Below are positions 45,733 to 54,496 of a stretch of 64,000 bases of DNA, one piece after another; positions within the stretch are counted from its first letter, which is position 1, and every line of letters begins with the position of its first letter. The stretch is from a methanotrophic endosymbiont of Bathymodiolus puteoserpentis (Logatchev) (GTDB lineage: Bacteria; Pseudomonadota; Gammaproteobacteria; Methylococcales; Methylomonadaceae). The translations under genes were made by a program, and so were the position numbers. The notes under the pieces are model-generated. The model ran no database searches, was not told the DNA's origin, and saw only the letters and a list, made by a program, of their open reading frames with translations. The DNA lies in contig NZ_FQTQ01000063.1 in assembly GCF_900128525.1 (NCBI RefSeq), forward strand, positions 1 to 64,000, read 5' to 3'.

Positions 45733-46706
45733 TATGCTTTCTTGCTGCTTAGGTTCGCGGCTAGTGTTGCAAACATCGTTTGTAGCGACTTTTGTTTAAC
45801 CACTGAGCTTGCTTTTTTTAGAGATAACCATTGCCGTCTGCGATGATTTTCTTGCCACTCATGGTCATCTACCATGTCTGTTACTGCCATTGGGTAAACT
45901 TGTACTGTACAAGTGCCACCCCATTTTTTATGTGGATAGTGACCAATCATGTGCTCACTGATAATACCGCGTACACCTGCCTCTTCCCAGGCTTCAATTG
46001 CCGCTGATGCGGGTGCTGTATAACCTGGTTCAATAATGCCTTTGGGAATGCCCCAATGATGATTGCCGCTAGAGGAAATAATTAAAATTTGTAATTTACC
46101 TTTTTCTATGCGGTAAGGAATCGCGGCTGACTGAGAATAGTAATAAGTGGGCCTTTTACGTTTCTCTAGCCCACTCAAGCCATTAAAAATAAATCTTTTC
46201 GGTAGTGTCGCAGGGCGAGTGATGGATTCGACGGTGGCACAGCCTTTATGTAGTAAGCCCCAATGATCTGGCATGCTTAAAATAGCTAAGGTAGCCGTAG
46301 GTAAAAGCTTTCCATCTTCAGGTCTTTGTAGCTTACCGTTATGCAGGTTCTCGATTAAGTTTTCTAAACTGGGATTATGGCCAATTAATAACACGCGTGC
46401 TGAGGATTCTGGACAATCGTTGAGTACATTCTTCAAATCGGTTAATCCTGCTGCATAAATACGCTCGTCAAAGTGAACGTGTTTAGCCGTTAACCCCATC
46501 GCTTTGGCAAGTTTTTCGGCGGTATTCTTTGCACGTTTTGCGGGGGAACTGATAATAAAATCAGGAATTAGGCCTTGTTGCTGTAACCAAGCGCCCATAC
46601 GCTGGGCATCTCGCTTACCGCGATTTTTAAGCGGCCTCTCAAAGTCACTGGCATCAATATTCCAATCAGATTTACCATGCCGTAATACCAGTAATTGCCT
46701 ACTCAT
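45732..46706 (-). CDS. SixA-like histidine phosphatase fused to a Nudix domain
   Basis: A 324-residue two-domain protein. Residues 1-165 are SixA-like: LRHGKSDWNIDASDFERPL, SSPAKRAKNTAEKLA and LIGHNPSLENL. Residues 180-320 are a Nudix fold (WGIPKGIIEPGYTAPASAA, then IEAWEEAGV). The Nudix box departs from consensus: the first Glu after G-x5 is Tyr and the Arg before the Glu is Ile, but the EExG metal pair remains. Similar fusions act on inositol pyrophosphates or diadenosine polyphosphates in other organisms; the substrate here is inferred, not shown. It overlaps the HprK-related kinase gene by one base. Confidence 0.82.
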   Translation of the reverse strand: MSRQLLVLRHGKSDWNIDASDFERPLKNRGKRDAQRMGAWLQQQGLIPDFIISSPAKRAKNTAEKLAKAMGLTAKHVHFDERIYAAGLTDLKNVLNDCPESSARVLLIGHNPSLENLIENLHNGKLQRPEDGKLLPTATLAILSMPDHWGLLHKGCATVESITRPATLPKRFIFNGLSGLEKRKRPTYYYSQSAAIPYRIEKGKLQILIISSSGNHHWGIPKGIIEPGYTAPASAAIEAWEEAGVRGIISEHMIGHYPHKKWGGTCTVQVYPMAVTDMVDDHEWQENHRRRQWLSLKKASSVVKQKSLQTMFATLAANLSSKKA

Positions 46707-47809
46707 TATTCTGCCTCTATGCTAATGTTTTGCTGGAAATAAGATTGTAGTGCTGCAAAATCAACTTTACCACTGACTTCATAAACTCTGACTTTAGATA
46801 AAATATCCAGGTAATTTTGTTCGTTTAATTTAGCATTTTCAGTTAAGAAATGACCGGCCTTATTTTGATAAAAAGGTCCGGGTGACTTCATAATCGGAGC
46901 TAATAAATCGCGTCGGTTATTGAGGTCAACCTGAGTGACTTGGCAAGTTTGTTTGCTGTTATGTTGCCAGTTTAATACGATAAAGGCTTGTAAAGGCTTG
47001 GCAGTCGCAATGCGATCTTTGCCGTAAATACTGACAATATCAACATCGTATTTTTGCTCTAAATCCCAAAGTTGTTGCTGCGGTAATTTAAGTAATTGTT
47101 CACGGCTCTTTTCAGGTATTAATCCTTGTAGGCGTGGGTTGGTTACAATAGTGCCAGGATTAATGCGAGGTAATTTGGCAATACCTTCGGCTTCTACGCC
47201 ATTTTCATCGCGAATAAATAAACGGTCATTGCTTAAGAAATTGATGTTTTCATTATCCATTAAGCGCAGCATAAAAGTAGATTTTCCGCCGCCTGAAAAA
47301 GCAGCAATAGCGTAGGCCTTATTGTTATACACAACCCCAGCAGCATGACAAATCAACCAATGATGTTGTTGCAACCAATTCATGTGCTGGTTATTAATAA
47401 AATTAATCACTTGATTTGTGTTTTCTAGGCAAGGGCCAGCTGCAATTCTCTGAGTTTCACTTTGTAAAAATACCATGCCGGTACGAAATTTACGAATGAG
47501 TCGACCCCCTTCAATATTGTAAAAAACATCTTTTCTACCTTTTTTTCCCGCTTCTCTTGGCCAATTTTGAAAGGGGTATTTTAAGTTTGGCTCAGGGCAA
47601 TCAATCGTGATAACGGTCATATCTACTGCGGTAGGAGCAATAGTAATATGTCGAAAATAGTGAGCGAGTTCGTCAAGCAGGGGCGAAGAATTGCTTTGTA
47701 ATTGAATAACAGACTTCCCGCATTGGAGATATAATGTGCGCTCCAATAGAGTATAGTTTTGTATTAATTCAGCACTTACAGTTTGTAATGAGGTGTTCGA
47801 TGTAATCAC
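46706..47809 (-). CDS. HprK-related kinase B (GAK system)
   Basis: A 367-residue protein with a P-loop like HPr kinase: AIAAFSGGGKSTFMLRL near residue 170, followed by INFLSNDRLFIRD (Walker B-like). It lacks an HPr partner nearby. The neighbouring ATP-grasp and amphi-Trp genes identify it as the kinase member of the GAK set (ATP-grasp, amphi-Trp, kinase). The phosphorylated target is unknown. Start GTG 47809; a REP-like hairpin lies in the 136-base leader. Confidence 0.82.
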   Translation of the reverse strand: MITSNTSLQTVSAELIQNYTLLERTLYLQCGKSVIQLQSNSSPLLDELAHYFRHITIAPTAVDMTVITIDCPEPNLKYPFQNWPREAGKKGRKDVFYNIEGGRLIRKFRTGMVFLQSETQRIAAGPCLENTNQVINFINNQHMNWLQQHHWLICHAAGVVYNNKAYAIAAFSGGGKSTFMLRLMDNENINFLSNDRLFIRDENGVEAEGIAKLPRINPGTIVTNPRLQGLIPEKSREQLLKLPQQQLWDLEQKYDVDIVSIYGKDRIATAKPLQAFIVLNWQHNSKQTCQVTQVDLNNRRDLLAPIMKSPGPFYQNKAGHFLTENAKLNEQNYLDILSKVRVYEVSGKVDFAALQSYFQQNISIEAE

Positions 47810-47910
47810 GTATTTATTGGTTTTGTTAAGTAATCGTGCAAAATTATGTGCACAAAAAGTAGATTCGAATTTACAAACCCTGTGAGATTTTAATGCGCTT
47901 TTTTAGCAAT

Positions 47911-47932
47911 GGCGGACTAAAGTCCGCCCTAC
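47911..47932 (-). repeat. REP-like hairpin with GTAG head
   Basis: Read on the minus strand it begins GTAG then GGCGGACT, two bases, and AGTCCGCC: a perfect 8-bp palindrome. This is the classical REP layout. It lies between the ATP-grasp and kinase genes of the GAK cluster, where it may shape mRNA decay or polarity. Confidence 0.6.
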
Positions 47933-47945
47933 CGTTTTTAGGTAT

Positions 47946-48893
47946 CTATGCATTCATTAGTCTGTTTTGGGCTAGTATTGTTGGTTCTACTAACGTCGGC
48001 TTAGGGCTCTTTAATGCTGTTAGGACATGCTCGACATAAAGTGTAGCAACATCTAGGTTTAAACCTTCTTTTCCACCGCGAAAGCCACCAAAAGCAGAGA
48101 CTTCAAAAACAATGGCAGAGTTTTCCGTTTCAGCGACATCTACGGTGGTGTAAGTCATGCCAAATAAATTTTGCGCTTTGGTCGCCATGGCAATAATTTC
48201 ATCTGATGGCTCGGCTGCTGCATAGCTGCCGCCACTATTAATCGTAGTATTCCATGCATCTTTTTTACCGACTCGAGCATAAGCACCTAAATAGCGCCCG
48301 CCGAGAAACATTAAGCCCATATCACGGCCACCTAAAGCAACTTTTTGCTGGATATACATCATTTTGTTATCCGTTTTAAAGGCTTCGACTGCTTTGCGTA
48401 TTTTTGCTTTGCCATCTTTTTTACTAATGACGCACATGCCGCGAGCTTTAGTTGAATAGAGCGGTTTGAAAATAGCTTCACCGTATAATTCAACGGTTTC
48501 AATGGCAGTTGTGATATCTTCGGTAATCATGGTTTTAGGCATGGGAATATTTGCATTACGCAAAGTGACTGTACAGCTTAGGCGGTTAATTAAGCGTAAT
48601 ATTCTTCCCGGGTTGCTACAAACTTTAACGCCTGAATTTTCTGCAATACGTAATAACTCTAAGCGATCTAAACTATTGGGTGAATAATGATGGCCTATTT
48701 TTTTAATAATAATGGCGTCTAAATCGCACAAATTATGCTGTTGATAATTAAGTGAATTAGTTGCTAAGTCTAAAGAAACATCATCCATATCAATGACTAA
48801 ACGAAACCCTGTTTTTGTCTCAATTGCATCGGCTAGTGTTTCAGTGGACCACTTTCCGGGCAAGCCGACAACGCCTATTCTTAATTTATCCAA
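47946..48893 (-). CDS. GAK system ATP-grasp enzyme
   Basis: A 315-residue ATP-grasp fold protein. Seen motifs are GEAIFKPLYSTKARGM (ATP-lysine strand), MYIQQKVALGGRDMGLMFLGG and TYTTVDVAETENSAIVFEVSAFGGF (metal-binding strand). It belongs with RimK-type ligases that join carboxylates to amines. The start is TTG 48893 (MDKLRIGVVGLPGKWS), because AAGGAGA sits six bases upstream; a GTG at 48917 would lack one. It overlaps the PhoU-APH gene by eight bases. The substrate is unknown. Confidence 0.85.
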   Translation of the reverse strand: MDKLRIGVVGLPGKWSTETLADAIETKTGFRLVIDMDDVSLDLATNSLNYQQHNLCDLDAIIIKKIGHHYSPNSLDRLELLRIAENSGVKVCSNPGRILRLINRLSCTVTLRNANIPMPKTMITEDITTAIETVELYGEAIFKPLYSTKARGMCVISKKDGKAKIRKAVEAFKTDNKMMYIQQKVALGGRDMGLMFLGGRYLGAYARVGKKDAWNTTINSGGSYAAAEPSDEIIAMATKAQNLFGMTYTTVDVAETENSAIVFEVSAFGGFRGGKEGLNLDVATLYVEHVLTALKSPKPTLVEPTILAQNRLMNA

Positions 48894-50526
48894 TAAAAAT
48901 CTCCTTAATGGGGGCACGGTAAGCCTCTCTATGTTTGGTATTCAAGTTGAGTACCTGTTCTAGTAATAGTCGGGAACGGTAAAACATGGCTTTAGCCAAA
49001 GTTTTATCCAAGGTGAAACGAGTGGAGCTGGCTAAAGAACGTGCTAGGCCTAAAGCTAGCCGAAGTTCAAAAGTATCATCTTTATGTTGTCGTGCAAATT
49101 CGGCAGCAAATTGATAGATTGCTAGGTTAACTTGTAAGACGCGCTCTTTATGCGTTTGATTAAGTGCTTTTAAGCGATAATTCGAGACCATAAAGACGGA
49201 AATATCTTGGACATAATCCATAAAACAAGAGCGGTGTAAGTCGATAAAGTTAATTTTATTATATTGTGGGTCATAAATAATATTATCAGTATTAAAATCA
49301 CCATGTATATAGACAGAAAAAGGAGCAGCAAGTGTTTTCTCTAGTTTATGTGCTTGTTGCAATAATTCAGAAAATGAAGGAATACTGATGCCTGCAATGT
49401 ACGTATGTTGTTGCTGAAAGCTGGGGTGAATCGCATAAACATCCGATATACGTTTTTGTAATTGCTCTATATATTGTGCATTGACAGGGCTTTTTCGTTG
49501 AGTCTTTTGCCAAATATCAGAGAGTGTAAGGCAGAGCTGTTTTAGTGATGTCTTTTGTAATTTGTCAGAGCCTTGTAATAATATATTTTCAAAAGTACTC
49601 CCCGCTAAATGTTCAATTAATAAGGCAGCAGACTGCCCTTTTTTTTGATAAGACAGTATTGCAGGCGCAATGCCAGGGTATATCTTATGCCAGCGTTCCA
49701 CGCATTGATATTCTTCTTTAAGTTTTTGTTTTTTGCCTTCTTTAAAGATAGCAATAATATCTTCTTTATTAGCTTCACTAACCCCTGATATAGCACTGCC
49801 TGAGCGAGTTTCAGCTAGGGTATCCAAGACTAGGTTTTTGCTGGCACCCTTTTTATGTAAATGATCTACACAGCGGGATAATGAGTCATAGCGGTCTACG
49901 CTAATCGTTTGGCCTAAGTTGTTCGATAATGTCGCATCGCAAATTTTCAGTAGGGCATCGCCCATAGATTTAATACTTTTTAGGACAAATAGAGCGGCAA
50001 TAAGCTCATCAGTATGTTTTTTTGTTTTAAGTGCTTTACTATATTTATTAATGAGTTGCTCACAATGATGACTTAATTTTTGTTGAATTTCTGCTATTTT
50101 AAGTGCTTGTTGTGTGTCACGATCTTGATTGGCGCGTGCAATGAGGCTAATACCTAAAGCAACACGATCAAGTAGTTGCTCATATTCATCACCAAAGTCA
50201 TAATCGTTATTCTGAAATCCAGTAATGTGGTGTGTGCAGTCTAAACATAACTCAGCAATGCGCTCTAAGTTATTGGCGATATTATTAATCGAGCGGAAGG
50301 TAACAGCATTGCTTTCATTATCACCGGCTTTAAGGCGTTCTTGGTAGCTGTCATTATGTAAACGTATTTTTAGGTTATGAATATAGCCGATGCGATCAAA
50401 ACTAGTGCTAATAGTACTGGTTTCCGTATTGGCAATATAATTTTGCAAATTGGCTATTTGTGTACCGACCTCAACAATAAGAAAACATAGGTTGCTACGC
50501 TGATTTTTTTGTAGTTGAGTGGACAA
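48886..50526 (-). CDS. PhoU-like/APH-kinase fusion protein
   Basis: A 546-residue two-part protein. Residues 1-225 are helical and PhoU-like: AVTFRSINNIANNLERIAELCLD resembles the conserved PhoU helix with its metal-cluster acidic positions. Residues 255-520 are an aminoglycoside-phosphotransferase-like kinase, with the catalytic loop VYIHGDFNTDNIIYD near residue 400 and the metal motif INFIDLHRS. Such a pairing of a phosphate-signalling domain with a small-molecule kinase is unusual. It sits next to the ATP-grasp gene and below a membrane protein gene. Confidence 0.78.
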   Translation of the reverse strand: MSTQLQKNQRSNLCFLIVEVGTQIANLQNYIANTETSTISTSFDRIGYIHNLKIRLHNDSYQERLKAGDNESNAVTFRSINNIANNLERIAELCLDCTHHITGFQNNDYDFGDEYEQLLDRVALGISLIARANQDRDTQQALKIAEIQQKLSHHCEQLINKYSKALKTKKHTDELIAALFVLKSIKSMGDALLKICDATLSNNLGQTISVDRYDSLSRCVDHLHKKGASKNLVLDTLAETRSGSAISGVSEANKEDIIAIFKEGKKQKLKEEYQCVERWHKIYPGIAPAILSYQKKGQSAALLIEHLAGSTFENILLQGSDKLQKTSLKQLCLTLSDIWQKTQRKSPVNAQYIEQLQKRISDVYAIHPSFQQQHTYIAGISIPSFSELLQQAHKLEKTLAAPFSVYIHGDFNTDNIIYDPQYNKINFIDLHRSCFMDYVQDISVFMVSNYRLKALNQTHKERVLQVNLAIYQFAAEFARQHKDDTFELRLALGLARSLASSTRFTLDKTLAKAMFYRSRLLLEQVLNLNTKHREAYRAPIKEIFIG

Positions 50527-50611
50527 TTGGTTTTTCCTAGGTATAGTTTTTGTGATATTTCGGTTGGTTTAAATAATCGCCCAGGGGCAATCGTAACAGA
50601 GGGTATCGGTG

Positions 50612-51223
50612 TTATTGAGACGTTGTATAATTAAATTTAACTATTGCTTGGTTTGCATTGGATAATATGCGTGAGTTAAGTTGATCTGGGTCAATATGAT
50701 TTTCACGATCATTCTGGCCGATTAAGTCTTCACGTATATGTATAGTAAGACGAGCCAGTGCACGAGAAATAATATCTGACTCTATTGAATTCAATGTCAT
50801 GTCTGATACCGTTGAGGAAATCTCTGATACGAAACGGCCATATTCCTCCAGAACCGAAGGAGAAGCTGCAATCGCAAGACGGTGACTAAAAAACTCTAGG
50901 TGTAATAAATCCATCTGGCTTAATTCAGCCTTGCCTAGGACTTTCTCAATGTCATCGATAATAGAGAGATAAAGCTGCGATTTCAACTCCATATAGCGTA
51001 CACTTTGTTCCTTTTTAAGCTCGACTTCAGTTTGTTTGTTAAGCAGTAAGGCGGTGATCAGTACCGTCATTAACGTCCCCATGACGATTAATACAACTTC
51101 CTGCGCGAAAGGCATTTCATCTGTAATTTTATATTCGTAACGTAATAACAGATAACCACCAATAATAATGATGGCGGTTAATAACAACAATACAATCTTA
51201 TAAATAGTATGACTCAATTTCAT
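50612..51223 (-). CDS. Two-helix membrane protein
   Basis: A 203-residue protein with two N-terminal membrane segments (about residues 8-28 and 40-62) and a cytoplasmic helical domain of about 135 residues. No family is recognised. The cytoplasmic part is acidic, with the pattern LYLSIIDDIEKVLGKAELSQMDLL. It might anchor the ParA or CHAD proteins at the membrane (inference from position). It is separated from ParA by about 190 bases. Confidence 0.6.
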   Translation of the reverse strand: MKLSHTIYKIVLLLLTAIIIIGGYLLLRYEYKITDEMPFAQEVVLIVMGTLMTVLITALLLNKQTEVELKKEQSVRYMELKSQLYLSIIDDIEKVLGKAELSQMDLLHLEFFSHRLAIAASPSVLEEYGRFVSEISSTVSDMTLNSIESDIISRALARLTIHIREDLIGQNDRENHIDPDQLNSRILSNANQAIVKFNYTTSQ

Positions 51224-51411
51224 TATGATTAATTTTATTTGGGTTATGCACTTATGATTTGAATTCAGGTGAAGGTAATAGGTAACTTAAATTCTTAATA
51301 GCAGATTATATGAAAATCTGTACCAAGCAATAAACCAATGAAATAGGAAGAACTATAAAATTATTTATTGTCAAGACCGTTTTTTGTGTAAATAAAGTGA
51401 AATTTCTATTT

Positions 51412-52155
51412 TCAATTGATCGTCGCCAAAATTTCTTGCCATAAAGCCTGGTAAGCTTCTGTAGATCGACTTTTATTGGTGTAGCCACCTAAAGGCATGC
51501 GTTCCAAGCCCATACGCTCAATATCACTCGCATAAGGGATGGCTGTTTGTAGTATATCAGGGTGCTTTTCTGACAATGTTTCCATAATTTCTCTATGCAT
51601 TTTTTTGCGACGATCAGCCATAGAGAAAAAGGGGATAAGCTTTAAGTCTTTCAGCTTATTTTCTTTTATAAATGTTTTTAGTTGCTCTAAAGTGCGTAGT
51701 GATAAAGTTGTCGGAATAATCGGTGATAACAAAATATCTGATGTTTCAAAAATAGCTTCCGATAAAAGGGAAATATTAGGTGGGCAATCAAGAAAAATAA
51801 AATCGTAAGAATCGCTGAGCGGTTGTAGTAATTTCTTAAGTCGCTGAGTAGGTTTTTTACGTGTATCAAGAACTAAATCTAAATTTCTAAATGAAAAATC
51901 TGCAGGTAGTAAATCAAGGTTTTCAAAATCAGTGGCCTTAATTAGTCCATCTAATTCACGTTCGCCTGCAATAAGCTCTTTGCTGCCACCTTTTATTTTA
52001 GGTTTTACTCTAAAATAATAACTACTGGCACCTTGTGGGTCTAAATCCCAAACTAAAGTTCGATAGCCACTTTGCGCGGCAAGATAAGCTAAGTTGACTG
52101 CGGTGGAAGTTTTGCCTACACCGCCTTTGATACTGTATGCTGCAATGACTTTCAT
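51412..52155 (-). CDS. ParA-family ATPase
   Basis: A 247-residue ParA/MinD-like ATPase. The deviant Walker A is YSIKGGVGKTSTAVNLA at residue 8, switch I is DLDPQGASSYYF and Walker B is FIFLDCPPN. No ParB or parS-like repeat is near, so it is not a plasmid-type partition pair. Orphan ParA proteins often place cellular cargo such as carboxysomes or chemoreceptor arrays. Its start overlaps the CHAD gene stop by four bases, so it probably positions CHAD-bound material (inference). Confidence 0.85.
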   Translation of the reverse strand: MKVIAAYSIKGGVGKTSTAVNLAYLAAQSGYRTLVWDLDPQGASSYYFRVKPKIKGGSKELIAGERELDGLIKATDFENLDLLPADFSFRNLDLVLDTRKKPTQRLKKLLQPLSDSYDFIFLDCPPNISLLSEAIFETSDILLSPIIPTTLSLRTLEQLKTFIKENKLKDLKLIPFFSMADRRKKMHREIMETLSEKHPDILQTAIPYASDIERMGLERMPLGGYTNKSRSTEAYQALWQEILATIN

Positions 52156-53699
52156 GATTTTTTTACCTCAATTTGAGGTGCGAATAAAGATTTAAAGACA
52201 ATTCTATTTTCTTCCTGCTTAAAAAGTTTATATTGCTTGGCAAAGTCATGACGCGCTGCATTACGCATGCTATCTAAATATTGAACTAAAACACCCATAG
52301 CTAAAAAGGTATTAGATTCAACTTTATTGGCCATCATTTCTGCGCTAAATTTCTTTAAGCTATTTTCTTGTACTTCATAATCCTGGAAATCGCCCAATAC
52401 TGATTGAAAGCCTTTTAAGGCTTTAATAAGTGCTTTAATTTCATCGGCCGGGTAAAGGCTTTGGAAAAATTCCATTAAATAACGTAGCTTTTTACACGTT
52501 TTTCTTAAGTCATGCAATGATTCTGCTGGAGAATCTTCAGTGATTTCATTTGCCTCTTTAATTAGACGTTTATACACTTTCCAAATACGTTGGTCAGCTA
52601 ACTCTTTGATCGTTAGGTTTGCTGCATTGCTACAACCTTTTTCAGGTAAAGGCTCTTTTAAGAACTGTTCCCATGCAAGCAGTTGTTTAATGTAATTTGG
52701 ATTTTTTAAGTGAGTGGCTAATTCAGTTTGTGCTTGTTTTTGCTTTTGTTTCAGAAAAGTATAGAGCGGGGTTATATCCTCTTGTAAAGATTTGGGTAAG
52801 GCAGCTTTATATTGTTGATAGTTAAGCAGGTAAACATCTAAATCGCGTGTGGCGCTGGTGATTTGTCCAAGCCAAGCAAAAAAACTAGCGTACTGGGTGA
52901 CTATTGAATCAGGAAATACATTTTTAATTTGGCTTAAGCCAGCACGCGTACGTCTGATAGCAACACGATAATCATGTAAAAATTCGGTATCAATATCAGC
53001 GATAGTGCCCGCTTCATTGATTTTTATAGATTTAAGTAAAGCACGATAAATAACTTTGCTGGCTCGGTCTGCACGTAGCTCTGGATCAAGTTTTATCACT
53101 AATTTAGAGCTATAGTCTTGTGCTTTTCGCCCTTGTAGTTTTAATGCGCTGTTTAATATGGAGCTTTGTGTCGGTACTAATGCTAGAGATTTTTCTAATA
53201 GTTGGCTGACTCGAGCCACAGCTTTTTCATAACCTTTTAACGGTTGTAAGCTAATGCGACTGCCTAGATTTTCATAGGCTTCAAGCTTAATACGTACTGT
53301 GGTTTTTTGATCTTTATTTAAAACATTTATATGGAAGATCTGATACGGTAATTGACAGAGTGGTAATAAAGCACGCATTTCTAATATTGGGTCTAGCTGG
53401 GTTTTTAATCGTCCATCTTGGAATTGATTACTAAAGCTAGGGACTTCTTGTTGATTTTCTAAGGCAAGACATTTGCCAGTATTTCTGTCTATTAAGCTAA
53501 TATGTGATGCTGATTTAGACTGGTTTAATTCACAAAGTATACCCGCACTATAAAGACGCCAGTCAAAGCTATCGTAAAAGGTTTTGGTTGCGTATTGTTC
53601 TGAGGCTATTTGAAAGTCAATCTTTTTACCTAACTTACTTAAAAATTTTTCCGCTGCCATATGTTCAGGCAACTCAAAGTGTAGAGGTAGTGCTGTCAT
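52152..53699 (-). CDS. CYTH-like/CHAD domain protein
   Basis: A 515-residue protein. Residues 1-190 resemble a CYTH (triphosphate tunnel) domain: YYDSFDWRLYSAGILCEL-like strand, but the ExExK motif is missing, so it may be inactive. Residues 205-500 are a CHAD domain with its histidine/arginine-rich helices: FLHDYRVAIRRTRAGLSQI and LHDLRKTCKKLRYLMEFF. CHAD domains bind polyphosphate and target granules in characterised cases. It is the first gene of the ten-gene minus-strand cluster. Confidence 0.85.
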   Translation of the reverse strand: MTALPLHFELPEHMAAEKFLSKLGKKIDFQIASEQYATKTFYDSFDWRLYSAGILCELNQSKSASHISLIDRNTGKCLALENQQEVPSFSNQFQDGRLKTQLDPILEMRALLPLCQLPYQIFHINVLNKDQKTTVRIKLEAYENLGSRISLQPLKGYEKAVARVSQLLEKSLALVPTQSSILNSALKLQGRKAQDYSSKLVIKLDPELRADRASKVIYRALLKSIKINEAGTIADIDTEFLHDYRVAIRRTRAGLSQIKNVFPDSIVTQYASFFAWLGQITSATRDLDVYLLNYQQYKAALPKSLQEDITPLYTFLKQKQKQAQTELATHLKNPNYIKQLLAWEQFLKEPLPEKGCSNAANLTIKELADQRIWKVYKRLIKEANEITEDSPAESLHDLRKTCKKLRYLMEFFQSLYPADEIKALIKALKGFQSVLGDFQDYEVQENSLKKFSAEMMANKVESNTFLAMGVLVQYLDSMRNAARHDFAKQYKLFKQEENRIVFKSLFAPQIEVKKS

Positions 53700-53891
53700 T
53701 TGAATTTATGTGGGTTAAGTTGAAAAATAAGGTCCATTACTTACCTATAAATTAACGTCATATTGTAGATAGACCTTATAAAGGCTAAAAGCTGTACTTG
53801 TTTATACGTCGTGTAACGTTAACGTTTCTTTGTAATCATATCAGACTTAAAAGATATTTTAGCATGCTATATTGCTAAGGATTATGACAGT

Positions 53892-53932
53892 AATAAATAA
53901 ATGCACCTGACAGTGTAGTGCATTTATTTATT
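53892..53932 (-). terminator. Strong hairpin downstream of the small basic protein gene
   Basis: A perfect 15-bp inverted repeat (AATAAATAAATGCAC 53892-53906, GTGCATTTATTTATT 53918-53932) with an 11-base loop. It lies between the small basic gene and the start of the CHAD cluster, so it likely ends the former transcript. Confidence 0.65.
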
Positions 53933-53959
53933 GAATTATGTCATTTAAGAAATTAAGCG

Positions 53960-54187
53960 TTAGGCTTTTTCGCTAAAGGAAGCTTTGCGCCTATCTGAGG
54001 ATACGCGGCGGTTGACGATCTGTTTCATACGTTTTGATGAGGTACGGCGTGTAGGTCGTTTTCGCCTTTCTGTTTTGACTTCCGGCGGTTGCTCTTCTTC
54101 ATCAATAATAGTGGCATAGCGTATTACTTTTTTGGGCTTAGTGATGGGGTTGACTGCGGGGACATGAATATAGGGGATTTTAATCAT
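53960..54187 (-). CDS. Small basic hypothetical protein
   Basis: A 75-residue protein with an Arg/Lys-rich C-terminal half (KTERRKRPTRRTSSKRMKQIVNRR) and an acidic middle (IIDEEEQPPE). I choose ATG 54187 (MIKIPYIHVPAVNP), as an AAGG lies nine bases upstream; an earlier in-frame ATG at 54217 has none. It may bind nucleic acid or an anion such as polyphosphate (inference from charge). It sits just upstream of the CHAD cluster. Confidence 0.55.
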   Translation of the reverse strand: MIKIPYIHVPAVNPITKPKKVIRYATIIDEEEQPPEVKTERRKRPTRRTSSKRMKQIVNRRVSSDRRKASFSEKA

Positions 54188-54496
54188 AGCTTTAAACCTT
54201 ATTATGTATATAAACAAGTTATCGGCATGGAAGGAAAAAAATTAATACTAAAATAGTAAGTTATTGAGTAAAAATAGAAAGAGCTTTACAAAATAATATA
54301 AGTATATTATAAAAGACTTAATCTTTTTGCCCCCAAGCGCTAGTTAAAAACTATACACTTTTAGGACAAGGTTTTAGTATTCAAAAAGCATTTCGGAGCG
54401 ATATATTGCATTATTTTATAATGACTTTTAGTCGTTATGAAAATAACCTATGGGTTTTTAGTCCATAGTTTTGAGTTACCTTACTAGGAGACTACT

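Noticed and set aside
51412-52155. Plasmid partition locus
   Set aside because: There is no ParB or parS-like repeat and the flanks are chromosomal-type genes.
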